A stretch of 64,000 nucleotides of DNA from Saturnia japonica (GCA_033032175.1 CM065325.1:13792930-13856929), one strand, 5' to 3'; shown: positions 11,818 through 24,862, counted from the first letter of the stretch. Numbers and translations are program-made. Notes: generated from the sequence alone by a model not told the origin.

Positions 11818-13261
11818 TTATTTGAATATACCCAGTCGCCCGTTACCACGAATAGTGATAATATATGCGTCGTCGCTTTCAAAACAATAATGGGATGCAA
11901 GAAAACGACTCAAATATTTACCTTTAATTAAAAAATATAAAAAACCGCCTGAAGATATAGAAAAAGTTTCATCTCTCCTTTAATAGAACCTTTTTAAACC
12001 TGGGCTTTTATCTTTTATTCATTTCATACTCGATTTACTTCGGATTTTAAAAGTTTTTATAAGTTTCATGGCTTGCTTTTTTATTTGTTTAAGAAATTGA
12101 AATTACTTCAAGCTGTGTTACCTTCTTCGTCTGCATATTATATTTAAATAATAAATTAGTACTTTTTTGTTTTAATGAATTCTATTTTTTCTTATTTGAA
12201 ACCCATCATTATTTTATTCTTAATTGCATATTAGTAAGTCATTAAATAACATTTTAATTTTCATTACTATATTATCCTGAAAGTGATTTTGTGGTAATAA
12301 AGTTGACTTAGCTCTACGGCGCAAAGTAATTCTGTTGTATTTTTTCTATAACACAAAAAAATATTTCTGGTACCTAACGTGTTTGTCTTTGATGATCAAG
12401 ATTAGTTAGTTTAATTCATAAAACTTGACATAAACATCTCGATGAAAGACATGAGTTCGATTATCACAGTTTTTACGAAGTTTTGCGGATACATACAACT
12501 TGGTCCTTCGAGCTGGTCATAATTTTTCTAGATATTTCTGAAATAGTTATTATAAATTGGGTATGTAAAAAATATTGCGACGATTCGTTGGAAATTAAGA
12601 CTATCTATTAAACAATTAAGGGACATAAATCGCATAGTATGGTTTTTTTTTCGGCCCAGCTTACAAAACTAGAATATTGTTTTAAAAATACTTGGTAGTA
12701 CTAAATTTAATAAAAAAGTTATCGTAGTAAAAAATTATAGCCAAAAAATATTTCATTTAGTTTAGACCCTAAGAAGGGCACTTATGAAGGTGAAAACCAG
12801 TGGAGATGCAGCTCCAAACTGTATTCCTTGATTTTGTTATTATTCGTTTTTTGAATTGCCTCCTACTATAGAAGCAATTTTAAAGATGCATTCACGTCAA
12901 AACAAAAGACATAGTACTGCATACCGGTTCGAAAAAACATCCCAGTCATTAGGAAAAACCAGCAAGAAACTCGATCGGGTTTATCAATTATTACTCTCTT
13001 TTACACTTGTAAATAATGTTTATTTATTTATGGATGTAGTGGATGTACTGAGGAAGTCATTTCCAAACATCACTATCATTCACGTAATGATCCACTCTAA
13101 AAAAACCTTTTGACAGTACTAGCCTACCTAGAGATAGACCTACTACTACATCTTGTTTTACTAGTTTGAAATGGTCCTTGAACGTATTGTCTGGTAAATC
13201 ATGTATGGTATTTCGGGAACTTTTTTTTATAGAAGCACGTCAAATTAACGTCACTGTCCCT
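11818..13261. other. Mostly unassigned; repeat piece near 12770-13030
   Basis: Around 12960-13020 'ccagcaagaaactcgatcgg' plus 'gtttatcaattattac' matches 52755-52800 ('cggcaaaaaactcgatctg'), so both belong to a shared repeat. The 85-codon frame at 12856-13113 lies across this and is not considered a gene. The rest is AT-rich. Confidence 0.4.
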
Positions 13262-13535
13262 GATCGTAGGCATAGTCAATCCTAACATAACGGTGACCAC
13301 CGAGAGATCGTAATCCGTCGACGGTCACCGCTATCATACCGGCCTGCATTAATTAAACTGGATATGCACAGGCTGATCCCGAAACGCGACACGCAAATCG
13401 AGTCACTATGACTGACTTTTCACCACATGCATGGTGGTCGCGGTACCCAGTCCGGCAAAACAACATTACCACCCCGCTATCGCCATTTCGTAGTTCGTTA
13501 CTCAGCAGGGTGCACCACTTGCAGGTGAGGTTGGC
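13262..13535 (+). repeat. Interspersed repeat, family A, fullest copy
   Basis: Blocks in order: 'cctaacataacggtgaccac', 'ggatatgcacaggctgatcc', 'cgaaacgcgacacg', 'catgcatggtggtcgcggta', 'cgctatcgccatttcgtag', 'cagcagggtgcaccacttg'. No long open frame and no clear terminal repeats. Shares its left block with 1490-1760 and 30535-30835. Confidence 0.65.
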
Positions 13536-15448
13536 TTGGGTGTCTCAATTTTAAAGATGTAAAAGCAGATAAAAATATGTAATAACCTAACATAAAGAAC
13601 TTTTATAGTTCTTACTAAGTCTAAAACACGGTATGTGACGTAGTTTGACGTCATTGAAAACGTGTTCCATTGAAACAATGTACCGCGTCGTCACATAACA
13701 ATCAACATAAACAGAGCGTACATAATAAGAGATGGTAAATTACGCCGAATACGCCCGGCGCAACTTTCAAATTGATTTGCCAAGTTCCTCCTACGATAGT
13801 TGTACCGGCCCTACCATCGGTTGCAAATCAGAAACTAAATTACGCCAGAGTCAATCGAAGTTACATGTAGATGCGTGATTTACGTGATGACAATATTTAA
13901 AAAAAATTAAAGTTAAATGATTAAATTTTAATAAAAAGTATAAAATATTCAAATCTGGAAAAATTGTTGTTCATTTCTTTTAATTTTCCCTTAGGAAAAT
14001 TGAGATTTTTGTTTGGGAATCACGTGACTGAGAATGCCAATCAGAAAACTTGATGTCCATCGTACAATATTTATTTAAATAGACGAGTGTTATTCTTATT
14101 ATAATAAATTTTCTTGTGACAAGTGACTCTAAAATCATAAAGATGCTAAAGAAATTTCAAAAATTTCAATTGCAATTCTAGTAAACTCATCTTTGCACAT
14201 AAAACCTTTATCATTATAATAATAATAATAATAATTTATTTGTTATAAATGCAAGTTACGTGTAGATGTTTGGTATATATTTCGGTAGGCAATTACTTTG
14301 CAATGGGAAAAACCATGAGTAATAACCAGGATGAAAACTTTTGAAGACCATCGACATACTACACTTGAAGTCAGATGCAATGAATTGAAGCCCGACCCTA
14401 TCAATTATAGTTATGAGAATGGTGTGCCAACATATTCACTGTGTATACACAACTTCCGAAGAAAAGTTGTTTACCTTAGGCATTGTATAGTACATAGGCG
14501 AATTGATAAATACGGTATAAATATTAACTTCAAATATTTTTTAGCATATAAGTGACACGAGAACTTCTCCTTTTTATAAGAATATCAATCAGATTTAGAA
14601 GAAATAATGTAATCCCTGGCTGGATCTCTATTTGGGGTCAGCCCTCCTGATAATTTTCCTCCACTCTGGGCGATATTGTATTATATCTCGTCAGAAAATT
14701 ATTATGGATTATTATAGATGTAGTGGGCGACCGCTACCTCTTTTGCATTATTTTATGCGTTGTGTAAGCGGCTTTCTTGCACCTTTTGTTGTACTTCAAC
14801 GGCTTTAAATGTTCCTCGAATATGCTTGTTTTGGACTTTATACTTGCATATACTTTATATTTACATCTTGAACAAAAAAAAAAAACTAAAGGAAAGCCGT
14901 ACTTAATTACTCGTAGAAAGTTCGAGAGCTGCCATTCTCAACGGATATATAAACAATTTTTTTTTTTTTTTTATAATTTTATAAATGTTCTCGAAGTGTG
15001 AGCGATTGACTGGCTGAAAGAGATGTAATAGAGTATGTTACACAAATGTTTCCTTGCGGTGCCCAGTTTCAAATATTTACTTCAATAAAATCCGAAACTT
15101 TAGTTTTATTTTATTAAAACTGTATTCGTGGTAGGGGCAACCACGTCTCAATATGCCGCGCTGGAGGTAATATACGATCTTGATTATTTGTTCAGAAAAT
15201 AGCTTGCGTTAATTAAACACTGGAAGTATAAACAACCCTCGTGAAGATCAGATCTTTACCAATAGTTTGCTGATGAAGAGTTATGACCGGACTGATATCG
15301 TGAACGGGCGGTCAGTGTACCGTTATGTACTTACTTGTATTTGGAAATTGTGACTATGTTTTTTTTAATAGTACCACCGCAAAGTGTTGCCACTGTGCTT
15401 CATAAATAAAATAAATATTTTAATATGGGTCAATTTTTATACTACTAC
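13536..15448. other. Unassigned, with an (ATA)n microsatellite
   Basis: An (ATA)n tract lies at about 14217-14235. Around 14600-14760 the sequence resembles a decayed minus-strand LINE but no frame can be read with confidence. Short frames only. Confidence 0.4.
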
Positions 15449-15642
15449 TCAATTTTACACACTGCCATTTAAACCAAACGTAACTTGGTCAACTGGTTCT
15501 AAAGCTTGTAGTATGGTAACTAAACATCTGATATCCTGTACAAACAATGATGTTCATCACACAAATGTCAGTTATATGCGGTGATCGAACCCCCGACCTC
15601 TCGGCTCAATAGTAGGGCTTCCAGCCACTGCGCCACGAGGCC
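15449..15642 (-). mobile_element. tRNA-derived SINE, family 1
   Basis: On the minus strand the copy starts 'ggcctcgtggcgcagtggct' (A-box like TGGCNNAGTGG) and has 'gggttcgatcac' as B box, 50-60 bases apart as in tRNA genes. The body 'atttgtgtgatgaac' and the tail 'tgtgtaaaattg' match 56514-56745. The internal Pol III promoter is largely intact. The sequence does not fold as a cellular tRNA, so it is a SINE head. Confidence 0.75.
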
Positions 15643-15806
15643 AAGTTGTACCAAGTGTACGTATCCACAGAACTTCTTAAAAACTGAGATAATCTAGTTC
15701 ATGTCCCATAACGAGATGTTTATGTAAAATTTGATGGCTTAAATTAATTAATCTTGATCATCAAAAACAAACACGTCACCGGAAATATTTTTGGGATACA
15801 AAACAA

Positions 15807-15925
15807 CACTGTACAATGGTAATCACTATACAATATAAATCACTGTACAATGGTAATCACTGTACGACGGTAATCACTCTACAGTGGTAATCACTGTACA
15901 ATGGTAATCACTGTACAATCCAAAA
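15807..15925 (+). repeat. 17-bp minisatellite, seven units
   Basis: Seven tandem copies of CACTGTACAATGGTAAT. Units 1, 3 and 6 are identical; units 2, 4 and 5 differ by several bases and unit 7 decays into the flank. It lies directly upstream of a family A fragment. Confidence 0.85.
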
Positions 15926-16130
15926 ACAACTACAACTACTAAGAGAACTGCAATCCATCGGTGGTCGTCATATACTGGCTGATTCCGAAACGCTACGAAC
16001 TAAAAGGAGTCACTGTGACGGTTTTATCACTATTAGGATGGTAGTCGCGACCCAGTCAGATATAGCTTCCTACCAATTCGCTTGATTACCGGATATACAC
16101 AGGCAGATATCAAAACGCAACACATCTAAA
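15926..16130 (+). repeat. Diverged family A repeat
   Basis: Shares 'actggctgattccgaaacgc', 'aaaaggagtcactgtgac' and 'ggatggtagtcgcgacccag' with the other family A copies. A second half-copy of the central block ('ggatatacacaggcagatat') follows at about 16090, suggesting a partial internal duplication. Confidence 0.55.
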
Positions 16131-16229
16131 CACATCGCGATTATGGATGCTAGACTTGTTACACGTTTATCGCGAGCTGAACAATCTATTAGCAGTGAAA
16201 AGGGTGAAACAGGAGTCGTTCGCATAAAT

Positions 16230-16455
16230 TTAATTGATTATTGTATATGTATACACAAAATAGTTAATACAAACTTTCTACAAAAAAGGAAATCAAATTC
16301 AATGATTTTGAAGAGTTGTGCCTTGAGGTATCCCCTTTCCAACGGAAAAAGAATCATCTAAACCGGTAAATAAACAAAGAAGTTAGGCCTGAACATCCAT
16401 AAAAAATAAAAATATATACAATCGAATTGAAAACTTTTGTAGAAGTTAAAAAATT
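16230..16455 (+). repeat. 'TTGAAGTCGGT' MITE-like family copy
   Basis: Contains 'caatgattttgaagagtt', 'gaggtatcccctttccaac', 'gaatcatctaaaccgg' and 'aacaaagaagttaggcctga', matching 37700-37925, 42345-42540 and 44935-45060. Non-coding. Confidence 0.6.
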
Positions 16456-16869
16456 ATTAAAGTATCAAAACTACGCGGTCACTATACATTGTTTGGATTA
16501 GTCCATTTGAAAGAATGCCGCAACTATAACAATTCATAAATCTAAGTTGTTATAAACATATGGGGCGTCATAATTGACGATATGTGAGGTAAACATGCAT
16601 ACCGCCGTTCCCCCAACCAAATTAAAAGTATTAAATTAGTTCCAAGTTCCTGAGTATAAATATACAGTTACCCATTCAATTCACGCCAACTACTTCAATT
16701 TCACCCCGTATAAGGGTTTCTTTTATTTGTTTTGTTTGTTTTGATTAAGCATTAATTGACCTCGCTATGTTAGTATGTATTGGTCAAATAATTTTTTCAC
16801 TACTTTCACTTTGAGTTTGAGTTGTAATTTGGAATACTTATGTAACTTCGGTGACAATTAATACAATAT
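16456..16869. other. No recognisable feature
   Basis: AT-rich, no usable open frame. Confidence 0.4.
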
Positions 16870-17385
16870 TTATTACTATTAATAAAACTGAAGTGTTTGT
16901 TTGTAATGACAAAATAACAGTTTTTTACTAAATGAATATGAAAGTATATACGGTACTTATAACAGAACACCAGTTTAGAATTTTTTTGTCAGAATGTCTT
17001 CCTGATTGTTTATTCTGGGTAATCTCCGAAACATTAGACCGATTTTGACGGGACTTTCACTAGCAGATAGCTTATGTTATAAGGTGTTATTTAGGCTAAT
17101 TTTATTTTAAAAGAAGAATTAGGATTCCGCGCAAATAAAAAAAAATGGTTACGCTGAACAGTGCGGGCTGTTAAATGGCTTACGCTGAGTAAACAATAAG
17201 AGATATAGCAAATTAATGTACTACATAATTTTAGGCATTAAAAAGACCTACAAAAAAGTTTGGGAGAGTATATATCTATCTTCTAAGGATCACTCGCAAT
17301 AAGCATTTTTAACTGAGAGCGGGGGTAGCAATATTCGCCCGTGTGCCCGATCGACAGCATTATGTAGTATGTAGTCACAGCTAGT
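16870..17385 (+). mobile_element. Helitron-like element, family 1
   Basis: Colinear with 1976-2484 along its whole length ('tctccgaaacattagaccg', 'ttttgacgggactttcac', 'acgctgagtaaacaataaga', 'cacagctagt'). The sequence just before the terminal CTAGT is more decayed than in the other copies. The 5' TC has become TA. Confidence 0.6.
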
Positions 17386-17404
17386 ATAATATCACAATAA
17401 TATC

Positions 17405-17690
17405 AGCTTGTAAGTGTATCACTACTGGGAAAAGGCATCTTACCAAGAGAAGATACGTGCATAATTACCACGCCAGTCTACGACGTATTGGCGATTACAA
17501 ACGCCGATAAATCAACACTTTTCTCAAATACAGTGGTACTGCGTTCAGGTTTCTTCATGACGTTTTCCTTCACCGTCAGCCGATAATATTACCAATTTGA
17601 ATTAGTAAATGTACGCGAATTCCGAAAAATCCGGGTTCGAACTTGCAGACATCGGATTAATTTTCCGCCTGTCTAAACCATTTAACCACC
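17405..17690 (-). mobile_element. tRNA-derived SINE, family 3
   Basis: The reverse complement has 'gtggtggttaaatggtttag' (A-box region), 'caagttcgaacccgg' (B box) and 'cggtgaaggaaaacgtcatg' followed by 'aagaaacctg', a body found in lepidopteran SINEs. Only one copy of this family was seen in the window. Confidence 0.6.
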
Positions 17691-18124
17691 ACGACTAAAA
17701 TTGCGATAATATATTATTAAGCTGATCTAATGATGGACCCGGAAACTGGCCATAGCAACGCTTCAACAAAACAAGTTGTCTTCACCAAGTTTAGGTTTAT
17801 TGGATTCATCTCGATAAGTATTTTATAGTCTTAGGATGTTTTTTTAAATAAAACTAAGGTAGTAAACAAGAATATGGCCTATCTGACGGTAAGCGGCTAC
17901 AGTAGTCCATGAAAGCTTGCAATACCATAGCTATCACTACGCGATAACAGCTTGTTTAAATGCATATCGATTATTTACTATTGTACAAACAATAAACATT
18001 TTCTTGCTTCTTACATTATATTGATTTATAGTGAATTTTTTCCTTACATAATTATAAAATTTCTACAAAAGTTGCCTGCCTGTATATAAAGGATTTTTCG
18101 TTCCAAACACTTAAGCACATAAGT
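17691..18124. other. Unassigned, with a short repeat fragment
   Basis: At 17866-17965 'aatatggcctatctgacggt' followed by 'aagcggctac' is the reverse complement of the tail seen at 33785-34025 and 51090-51360. The remainder is AT-rich. Confidence 0.4.
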
Positions 18125-18520
18125 GAAAGTTGGGTGTGGCAGAAAAAGCGTAAAAATAAATTAAATGCAGTAGAAATGAGAGTGCTAAGGAATATGTTAG
18201 GAGTGAAAGTGAGTGACAGGATAAGAAATAGTGAAATAAGAGAACTTTGTAGTGTGATAAAAGATATAGTCAGACGGATTGAGAAAGGTATGTTTAGATG
18301 GTTTTGAGCATTTACGAGGATGGAAGAAAGAAGAATGACTAGACAGATTTATAGGGCGAGTGTGAACGGAACGTTGAAAAAGAAAGGCCTAGATGAACGT
18401 TTCTCGACCAAATTCGGGACGTTCTGAAGAAAGGTCTTCTTGACCTGACTGGACCAGGATCCTAGCAAGTGGAATGATATGGCCTCCACCTAACCCGTTG
18501 GGAGAGAGGCGTAAATGTAT
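18125..18520 (+). pseudogene. C-terminal remnant of a LINE reverse transcriptase polyprotein
   Basis: The frame starting at 18125 reads ESWVWQKKRKNKLNAVEMR, RNMLGVKVSDRIRNSEIREL, then RIEKGMFRWF, an in-frame stop, and FTRMEERRMTRQIYRASVNG. This matches the conserved tail (…LNAVEMR.LR…DRIRN..IRE…K…R.FGH..RM…) of arthropod LINE polyproteins downstream of the reverse transcriptase. The tga stop after RWF and a loss of frame after about 18425 show that it is dead. The same tail appears on the minus strand at 51362-51515. The RTE-like clade is my best guess. Confidence 0.7.
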
Positions 18521-20289
18521 AAACCTTTTTCTTGCTTCATAAATAGTAATAGTGCATTATCCCTGACATAGTTTAAATAGATAATTTTTCTGTGAGTATT
18601 TATGTTTTTTTTTAAGGTTTTCATTGTCACTGCATTTTAACACAACACACACTTCAACAAAGGCGCATCAAATATAAGACAGTTTTATTTCTAAATAAAT
18701 TATCTGGCAAGATACATAGTGTCCTTGTATGATAAGAATTTTGTTAATGATTTCCCGTTATTAAAAGACGCAAATTTGCTGTCTTATACAAGGCTATGGG
18801 TAATTTGCCGTATTCCCGTGAAAGGGGTGACTATTTGCGATAATTTTAACACCCTTATGCATTATGCAAAAGAGAACCTTTTTGAGTTATCATGTTTTTT
18901 TTTTCAAAATAAGTCAAAAGTGCAACATCAAAAATTTATTTAGAAAAAAAGTATCAATTTAAATCTCTTTTTTTTCTGATTTTTAAATACGATTAAACAC
19001 GGGTTATTTATCAATATTAAAAGAATAATTATTGTTACTAATATAAAAATGCGAGACGAAAAATGATATTATTTCAATATTTTATTGAGATTTCCTTCCA
19101 CTAAAATGCCTTAAAAACAAAAAAAAAATAATCTTATGAAACTTGGCTTGCAGATTATTTTAAAAACATAACCGTTTTCTTAGCTCTCAAACAATGCATG
19201 CAATGTATTTTAAAAAGTGGTAATTCTATATAAAAAAAATATATTAGATTAAAAATACAATATTCTATGTAAGAGTTCATGAAGCATTAAATATTGAATT
19301 AAAAAATACTATAAAAAAGGAAGAAAGATAAAAACTTTTATTACAGACTTGAGATTTATCGAAGCGAGCCACGTACCCACAATACCTACCCATAAACGCA
19401 TGAAATTCCATCATTAGCCCCCGAAAAGTCTCAGGAGTGAGAGAGGCGGGTGGAGAGCGCGAAAATTGTCTGTCAAAAAGGGACGGAAACAGGAAGAACG
19501 TGACGAAAATTGGCTTTCAATATCGCATTATCCAACACACAACAAAATATTATATCAATGGTCCATAGGGAAAGCAATTATGTTGGCCGCGGCAAAGAAA
19601 TTTAATAAATAGAAATATGTGTAATATCTACCAGGTAGATAAAAATATCTTTCAATAGGTATTTCGTATTTCACAATAACACATTTTGTGATAACTGTCA
19701 AGAAGTTTTTATGCGGGGATTCGATTGTGTTATTAGTATATTATATTTTTAAATCACATACTTGTGTTATGATATTTTTATAACTATACTATATATTGTA
19801 ATCTGTATTTGTGGGTACAACAATGAAATATAGTATGAATTACAAGTAACAATAAAATCTCCAATTACTCAAATGTTTTACCAAGGTAACCATCTATTTA
19901 TAGTAGTGGAATATACTTAAACAATGATTTCGATATTAAAAGGGTATAGAATTGAAATCAAATTGTTGCGTCCATGGAAATGATACTAGAAAAAGTTTCA
20001 GTGACAAGTGAAAAAGAAAAAAAAGAAAATCTTTAACGGGACGCCCGCGCGCCTGGCAGATGTGAAACATCAAAATTATTTTGTTTATGTTACACGGGAT
20101 ATAGGGATCAGTTATAGCATAATGATAAGAAAAAGCATTGATAAAGCAATAAAATAAATACTGTTTATTACATAAATATTCATTTTTATTGAATACAAAA
20201 ATTAAAAATTTAATTATTTATATGAAATCGCGACAACACAATTATTTTCATAATTGTATATTCATAATTCTTAGCACATCAAAAAAAAA
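18521..20289. other. No recognisable feature
   Basis: A long AT-rich stretch with homopolymer runs. The largest open frame is 74 codons and unremarkable. Confidence 0.4.
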
Positions 20290-20372
20290 CGATTTGTTTT
20301 CATCAAAGAGAGGATTCGAACTTATGACATTGGAAACCAGTAGCTACGCTTACGACTGCTAGGCTACGAGGT
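20290..20372 (-). mobile_element. SINE head, tRNA-derived
   Basis: The reverse complement 'cacctcgtagcctagcagtc' (A-box like) and 'cataagttcgaatcctctc' (B box) are spaced like Pol III internal promoters. The body was not followed with confidence. Frames at 20364-20600 (minus) and 20375-20566 (plus) overlap it and are not genes. Confidence 0.5.
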
Positions 20373-21674
20373 GGTTGCAAGAAATTGCTGAAAATATGCA
20401 TCTGTTCCAATATTCCATAATACAGCGCGGCGAAGCATCGCCACGGCCTTTATTGCCACGCCAACAATCAGATTTACCCTCGCATAAAGATGTTTCACAT
20501 CAAAATATGCTTTTTTATTATACCGCGTTAGGAGTTTTTGTCGGGTTATGTAGTTTTTGTAGGTAATATATTTGTTCTTTATGTGTAATTCTAGTAGCAC
20601 TTTTCATAATATAGCTAATTTATTATGCACAATTGATGTGAATTGGAAATATAATAGGAACATAAATTCTGGAATATCACAAAACTTCCTGAAAAGTTCT
20701 AACAAAGAACCCATCATTTTGTTAGAACAATGAAATCATCTAAAAACATTAACTTAATAAATAGAATCAATTTTTATTTATTTATTTTATAATCTTTTAT
20801 GAGTATATCCCATAACTCTAGCTGTTTCCACTGCATTCTATGACGGGCCCCTCTTCTCCAGTTAGGGCCCGCTGAGAGCTTTAACTAGAATTGACCAGCC
20901 GAAGTAGGCCACATGATTAGAGAAAGTTAGGAAAAATGGTGTAAAATAATAACAGATTCATATCCTAGAAACAGTAACCGGAGTAGGGTAAAACAAACAA
21001 GGAGACGAGAGGACATCTACCCATCTTCACTTCTGCTGGTCAGTTTTAGTCAAAATATCTGTCACTCCTACTTTAGCTCTTAGTTGTTCATTCATTTTTC
21101 GATCTACTTTACGTATTATTGTTCAATTGTTCCAATCTCTGGATAGAATCAAGTACTTGGTAATGGAAGTAATGCTCCTGAATCCTTAGCTCGTTGGTAG
21201 GCCATGACAATTGTGACAGACTGGATCGCGACAATAATGCACTAGGATAAACGCGATACAGTGATTCTCTTTTGCTTTGTTGCGGTTTCAATGTCAGCAA
21301 GTGTATGTAGAGCTGCGAAAGGTTTGAAGGAAACCTTGACAGCATTGATTGTTGATAACACGGTGGTCAACCACTGTTTTAGGATTGTACTCTGCTTACC
21401 ATCAGACAAAGTAATCGTCACTTTGCCGTACGTAGGTACTACTATATTTAAAAAATGCACGTGCAATAGTACTGGCCTTTTCGTTCAGAAACGCTTTTAA
21501 GAACTAGTTCTTCTATGAATTACGAAATAACTGTTTCTCTATTTAACCATAACAAGTTTTAAAACGGATGAGACGAGCGTCAATTTTATGTATGTTGTCC
21601 GAGTGGAACGTTTTTGATAGAACAGATCTATAGTCAATGTTTTAAGAAATATTATTGAATGAACAGTAAACCGT
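20373..21674. other. Unassigned; short family A-related block
   Basis: At 21360-21430 'cggtggtcaaccactgttt' and 'aggattgtactctgcttacc' repeat the left block of 1490-1760. The antisense and sense frames of 60-79 codons around 21109-21500 are mutual shadows without recognisable content. Confidence 0.4.
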
Positions 21675-21890
21675 AAGGCACTTTCTGCCTCGCACAATCA
21701 CTCTGTGGAACCAGCTGTCGCCTGAGGTCTTTCCGAGCCGTTATGACCTGGTGAACCTTCAAGAAGAGAGCTTATTCTTTTCTAAAATGCCGGCAACGCA
21801 TCTGCGAGCCCTCTAGTGTTGCGGATGTTTGTGGGCGGCGGTGATCACTTTCCATCAGGTGCGCCACCCGCCCATTTGCCCCTTTTTTTA
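21675..21890 (+). pseudogene. 3' end of a LINE with C-terminal coding remnant
   Basis: The frame reads HFLPRTITLWNQLSPEVFPS, followed by RYDL, then decays. The LPRT..LWN.LP..VFP..Y.. motif is the usual C-terminal end of insect endonuclease-reverse transcriptase LINEs. It is followed by the non-coding tail 'ggcggcggtgatcactttcc' + 'atcaggtg', also typical of lepidopteran LINE 3' ends. 5'-truncated, with no reverse transcriptase. Confidence 0.65.
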
Positions 21891-22699
21891 ATAAAACAAA
21901 CTATGTACTTTAAATTTGAAGTAACGAATACGCTACAATGAGTCTTATTGCTAAAAGTATAAAATACAAATTTGGTTTTTGGTTAAACGTCAAATGTTCG
22001 TTTTTTTTTTTGTTTTGATTTGAAATTTAAAGTTCGTTCAGTACAGTTTGTTCTCTAACTTAATAAAAAGCCGTTTTTTTATAACTGTTTCTAAGAACCT
22101 GTTCCTTGAGTGTAAAAAGCGTTTTGTTTCGGTTTACGAATAATCAAGAACGACCCAGCGCTAACGTGCAAAACACCGTACGTGTGATAGGAGTGAACCT
22201 TGTTAAAAAGGAAGTCACGGATAGCCTAAACTGAGTTATAGATATACCTTAGTGTTATCTTACTTCTCTTTCGTGTAACGAAAACGTGAAAGTTCACTCG
22301 CAATTCTCTTTCAATTATCGAACCGCGGCCTAAGAAGTTTCACTTAGAAATACTATAGTTGGCTGACAAAGTAGGAAAAATACATGTACTTTAGTTTACT
22401 GCCTGACCTTAGTAAATATGCGAAACTGTGTATAAATTCCAACTTTAACTATAAAAACAACACTAGCTAAGATACGGCAAACGAACGTGCCTCACAAAAG
22501 TTGTCAAACAATAGCCTGAAGAGAGCCGCTTGATTTCAACAAGTCTTCATTAGTCTGACTACAGGGTGACAGGGGCACAAAAACCTGCCTTATTTTATTT
22601 TCCGTTGAAGAAAAATGAACTGTATTTTAGTTTTTATTAAAGCAATACTACCGTAAAAGTAAATTATGCTTTATAGGAAAGGATATTATTATACTTCGT
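21891..22699. other. No recognisable feature
   Basis: AT-rich, no open frame of note. Confidence 0.4.
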
Positions 22700-23070
22700 A
22701 CTAGCTGTGGACTACGGAATACAGAATCTGTTTGATATATAATCTCTTATGGTTTACTCAGCGCAAGACATTTAAGTTCTCCAAAATCATCCTTTTCCGA
22801 ATGAATTTTTTATTTGAGCGGAACTCTATTTATTTTTCTAAAATAAAGTTAGTCTTAGTCACTCCTTATAATATTAGATATCTGCCAGTGAAAGTCCCGT
22901 CGAAATCGGTCTAATTGTTTTGGAGATTACCAATAAGAAACAGACAGACAAAAATTTAAATTTTTTTTTTTTTTTGTATAATTGCCGTGTATACTTTGAT
23001 ATGCATTTAGTAAAAAAGCCGTTATTTTAATATTACAAACAGAGACTTCAATTTTATTTATTTGTATAGA
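22700..23070 (-). mobile_element. Helitron-like element, family 1, internally deleted
   Basis: Minus-strand copy: the right end is the 5' terminus (reverse complement TCTATACAAATAAATAAAAT) and the left end ACTAG is the 3' terminus. About 150 bases of the 3' half are missing compared with 54363-54891. Confidence 0.6.
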
Positions 23071-24555
23071 TGTGAACATGAAAATGTTCAATTTCCATTG
23101 ACAATTAAAACTTACCAAGTTAGAAAACCCATTACAAAGAAAGAAGAAGAATAGTTTTGCAAGTGAATTAATGAACGTGATGTATTCCTACAGTTATAAT
23201 TAATGGAAATGCTATGGAAGTTGAGACCTGTTAGATCTCAGCTCTTCTATTGGTAACTACCCTGAACGTTATTTTCACCGAATTTGGTGGGTAACTTTCT
23301 CAAAATTTTTTTTGGGATCAAAGTTACTATCGACTATCAAAGATTACATTATAGAAGTGTTGAAAAAATTGCATGTACTTATAAGGTATGACGGGGCAAA
23401 AGTAATTTAAGGTCTTTGAACGCGTCGCCAACGGTTTCCGAGGGTGAAATGAACCTACGTGAAAGTCGACCGTCTGGACTCTTTTGAGAGGTCTCTGTAA
23501 AGGAGCTTGTTGTGCTCGGGTTCCTATTTTGTACCCGTGTTTACGACGAGAAGTTAATTTCTTGTACGTCTGACGTATACACATATATAAATTTAGACAC
23601 GGTTTATATATTCCTTATTGAAACAGCTATGATATAACTAGGTTAAATTGAGAAATTAAACTAGACATGGCCGTATATTATAGAATGTATAAACGATGAT
23701 TTTGGCTTATTAAAAAAAATGTAATAAAATATCCGTAAGGTGTTTTGATTTCGAAAAGAATGAATGGAAGGTGAATGGATGGATAGAGGTTAATGGGATT
23801 GATGATGTCGAGAGTCCAACGGAAGACCAGCGCTGGTTGTTACAACCAGCATTATGCTGAGCTGGGGCCGTTTTGTCGCAACTGGCATTTGATGCTCGAT
23901 ATGTTATAGGTTGTTGTAAATAAAATTTTTTAAACTTTCTAGGGTATCAAATGTCTTTGTAACAAATAAATATTTTTTTTCTTTCTTGGTAGGATATTTT
24001 AGTGGTTTTATTTTAACTCATAAACTTATGTTATTTGACACATTATTATGTAATTTTGGCAGCAATTTACATTATGTAGTTTGGTTATAATGCAGAAGTG
24101 AGGTGGATTATAAATAATAAACACAAACATACTTACTGGAAAAATATGAGGAAGTTACAATAGTCAAACGGATGTAACGTAACTACAAAACGTGGTACTG
24201 TTTGTGTAAAAAATAGTTTAAAGTTGTATAGGTATATATATGTAAAGAAATTTACTTTACTCATATATGAGCGCTTTCTTAAGTTTGTTTGTTTATGTCG
24301 CGTTATCTATATAAAAGCTACCTACTAGATTTTAAATCTGACGTCCGATAGGGCGTCATATATTATAAATCAAAACAGGTGAGTAGATTGTTATTATTGT
24401 GAACATAAAACTCATCTTATAAATAATGTATTTTCTATATTTGTAAGAATATAAAAATACCTGAAATAAGGGCTTTAAATGTTGTTTCTTGTGTTTTACA
24501 AAGAAACACAATTAAGTCTGTTTAATTATTTCCGATAATTCAAAAAAGTATAATA
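23071..24555. other. No recognisable feature
   Basis: Mostly AT-rich. The minus frame at 23327-23584 (85 codons) covers a GC-richer piece but matches no family I know. Confidence 0.35.
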
Positions 24556-24862
24556 TCATTATTATATTAATACGTGAAGCAAAAACTTTGTACCCCTTCT
24601 TACGAACATTGCGCGGACTGATGATGATTTGGTATGGTTAAAGTTTATATAGAGATGAAGTACAGAAAGCTAAAATTTATCTATATTATCTGTTACTAAT
24701 ATATTAAATTAAATAAATTAATATTGCGAATCCTAAACCGACCAGTGCCATTGAATTTAGACCCCCCAAAATATTGACATTGTCAATCAATGACAAGTGA
24801 CAGCAAGTGATATAATATTCATTGTTTAGGTTCATACTGCAAATGTCAAACAGAAAATAGTA
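24556..24862 (+). mobile_element. Helitron-like element, family 3, 3'-truncated
   Basis: Starts TCATTATTATATTAATACGT after an A and is colinear with 55963-56325 and 57749-58113 through 'ccagtgccattgaatttaga', 'aaaatattgacattgtcaat' and 'caagtgacagcaagtgat'. It lacks the GCGATCGCTAGT terminus. Confidence 0.65.

Noticed and set aside
15584..15642. tRNA-like sequence on the minus strand
   Set aside because: Head of a SINE, same family as 56514-56745, not a cellular tRNA gene.
15807..15925. Possible CRISPR-like array
   Set aside because: Units are 17-bp head-to-tail repeats without spacers, in a eukaryotic context.
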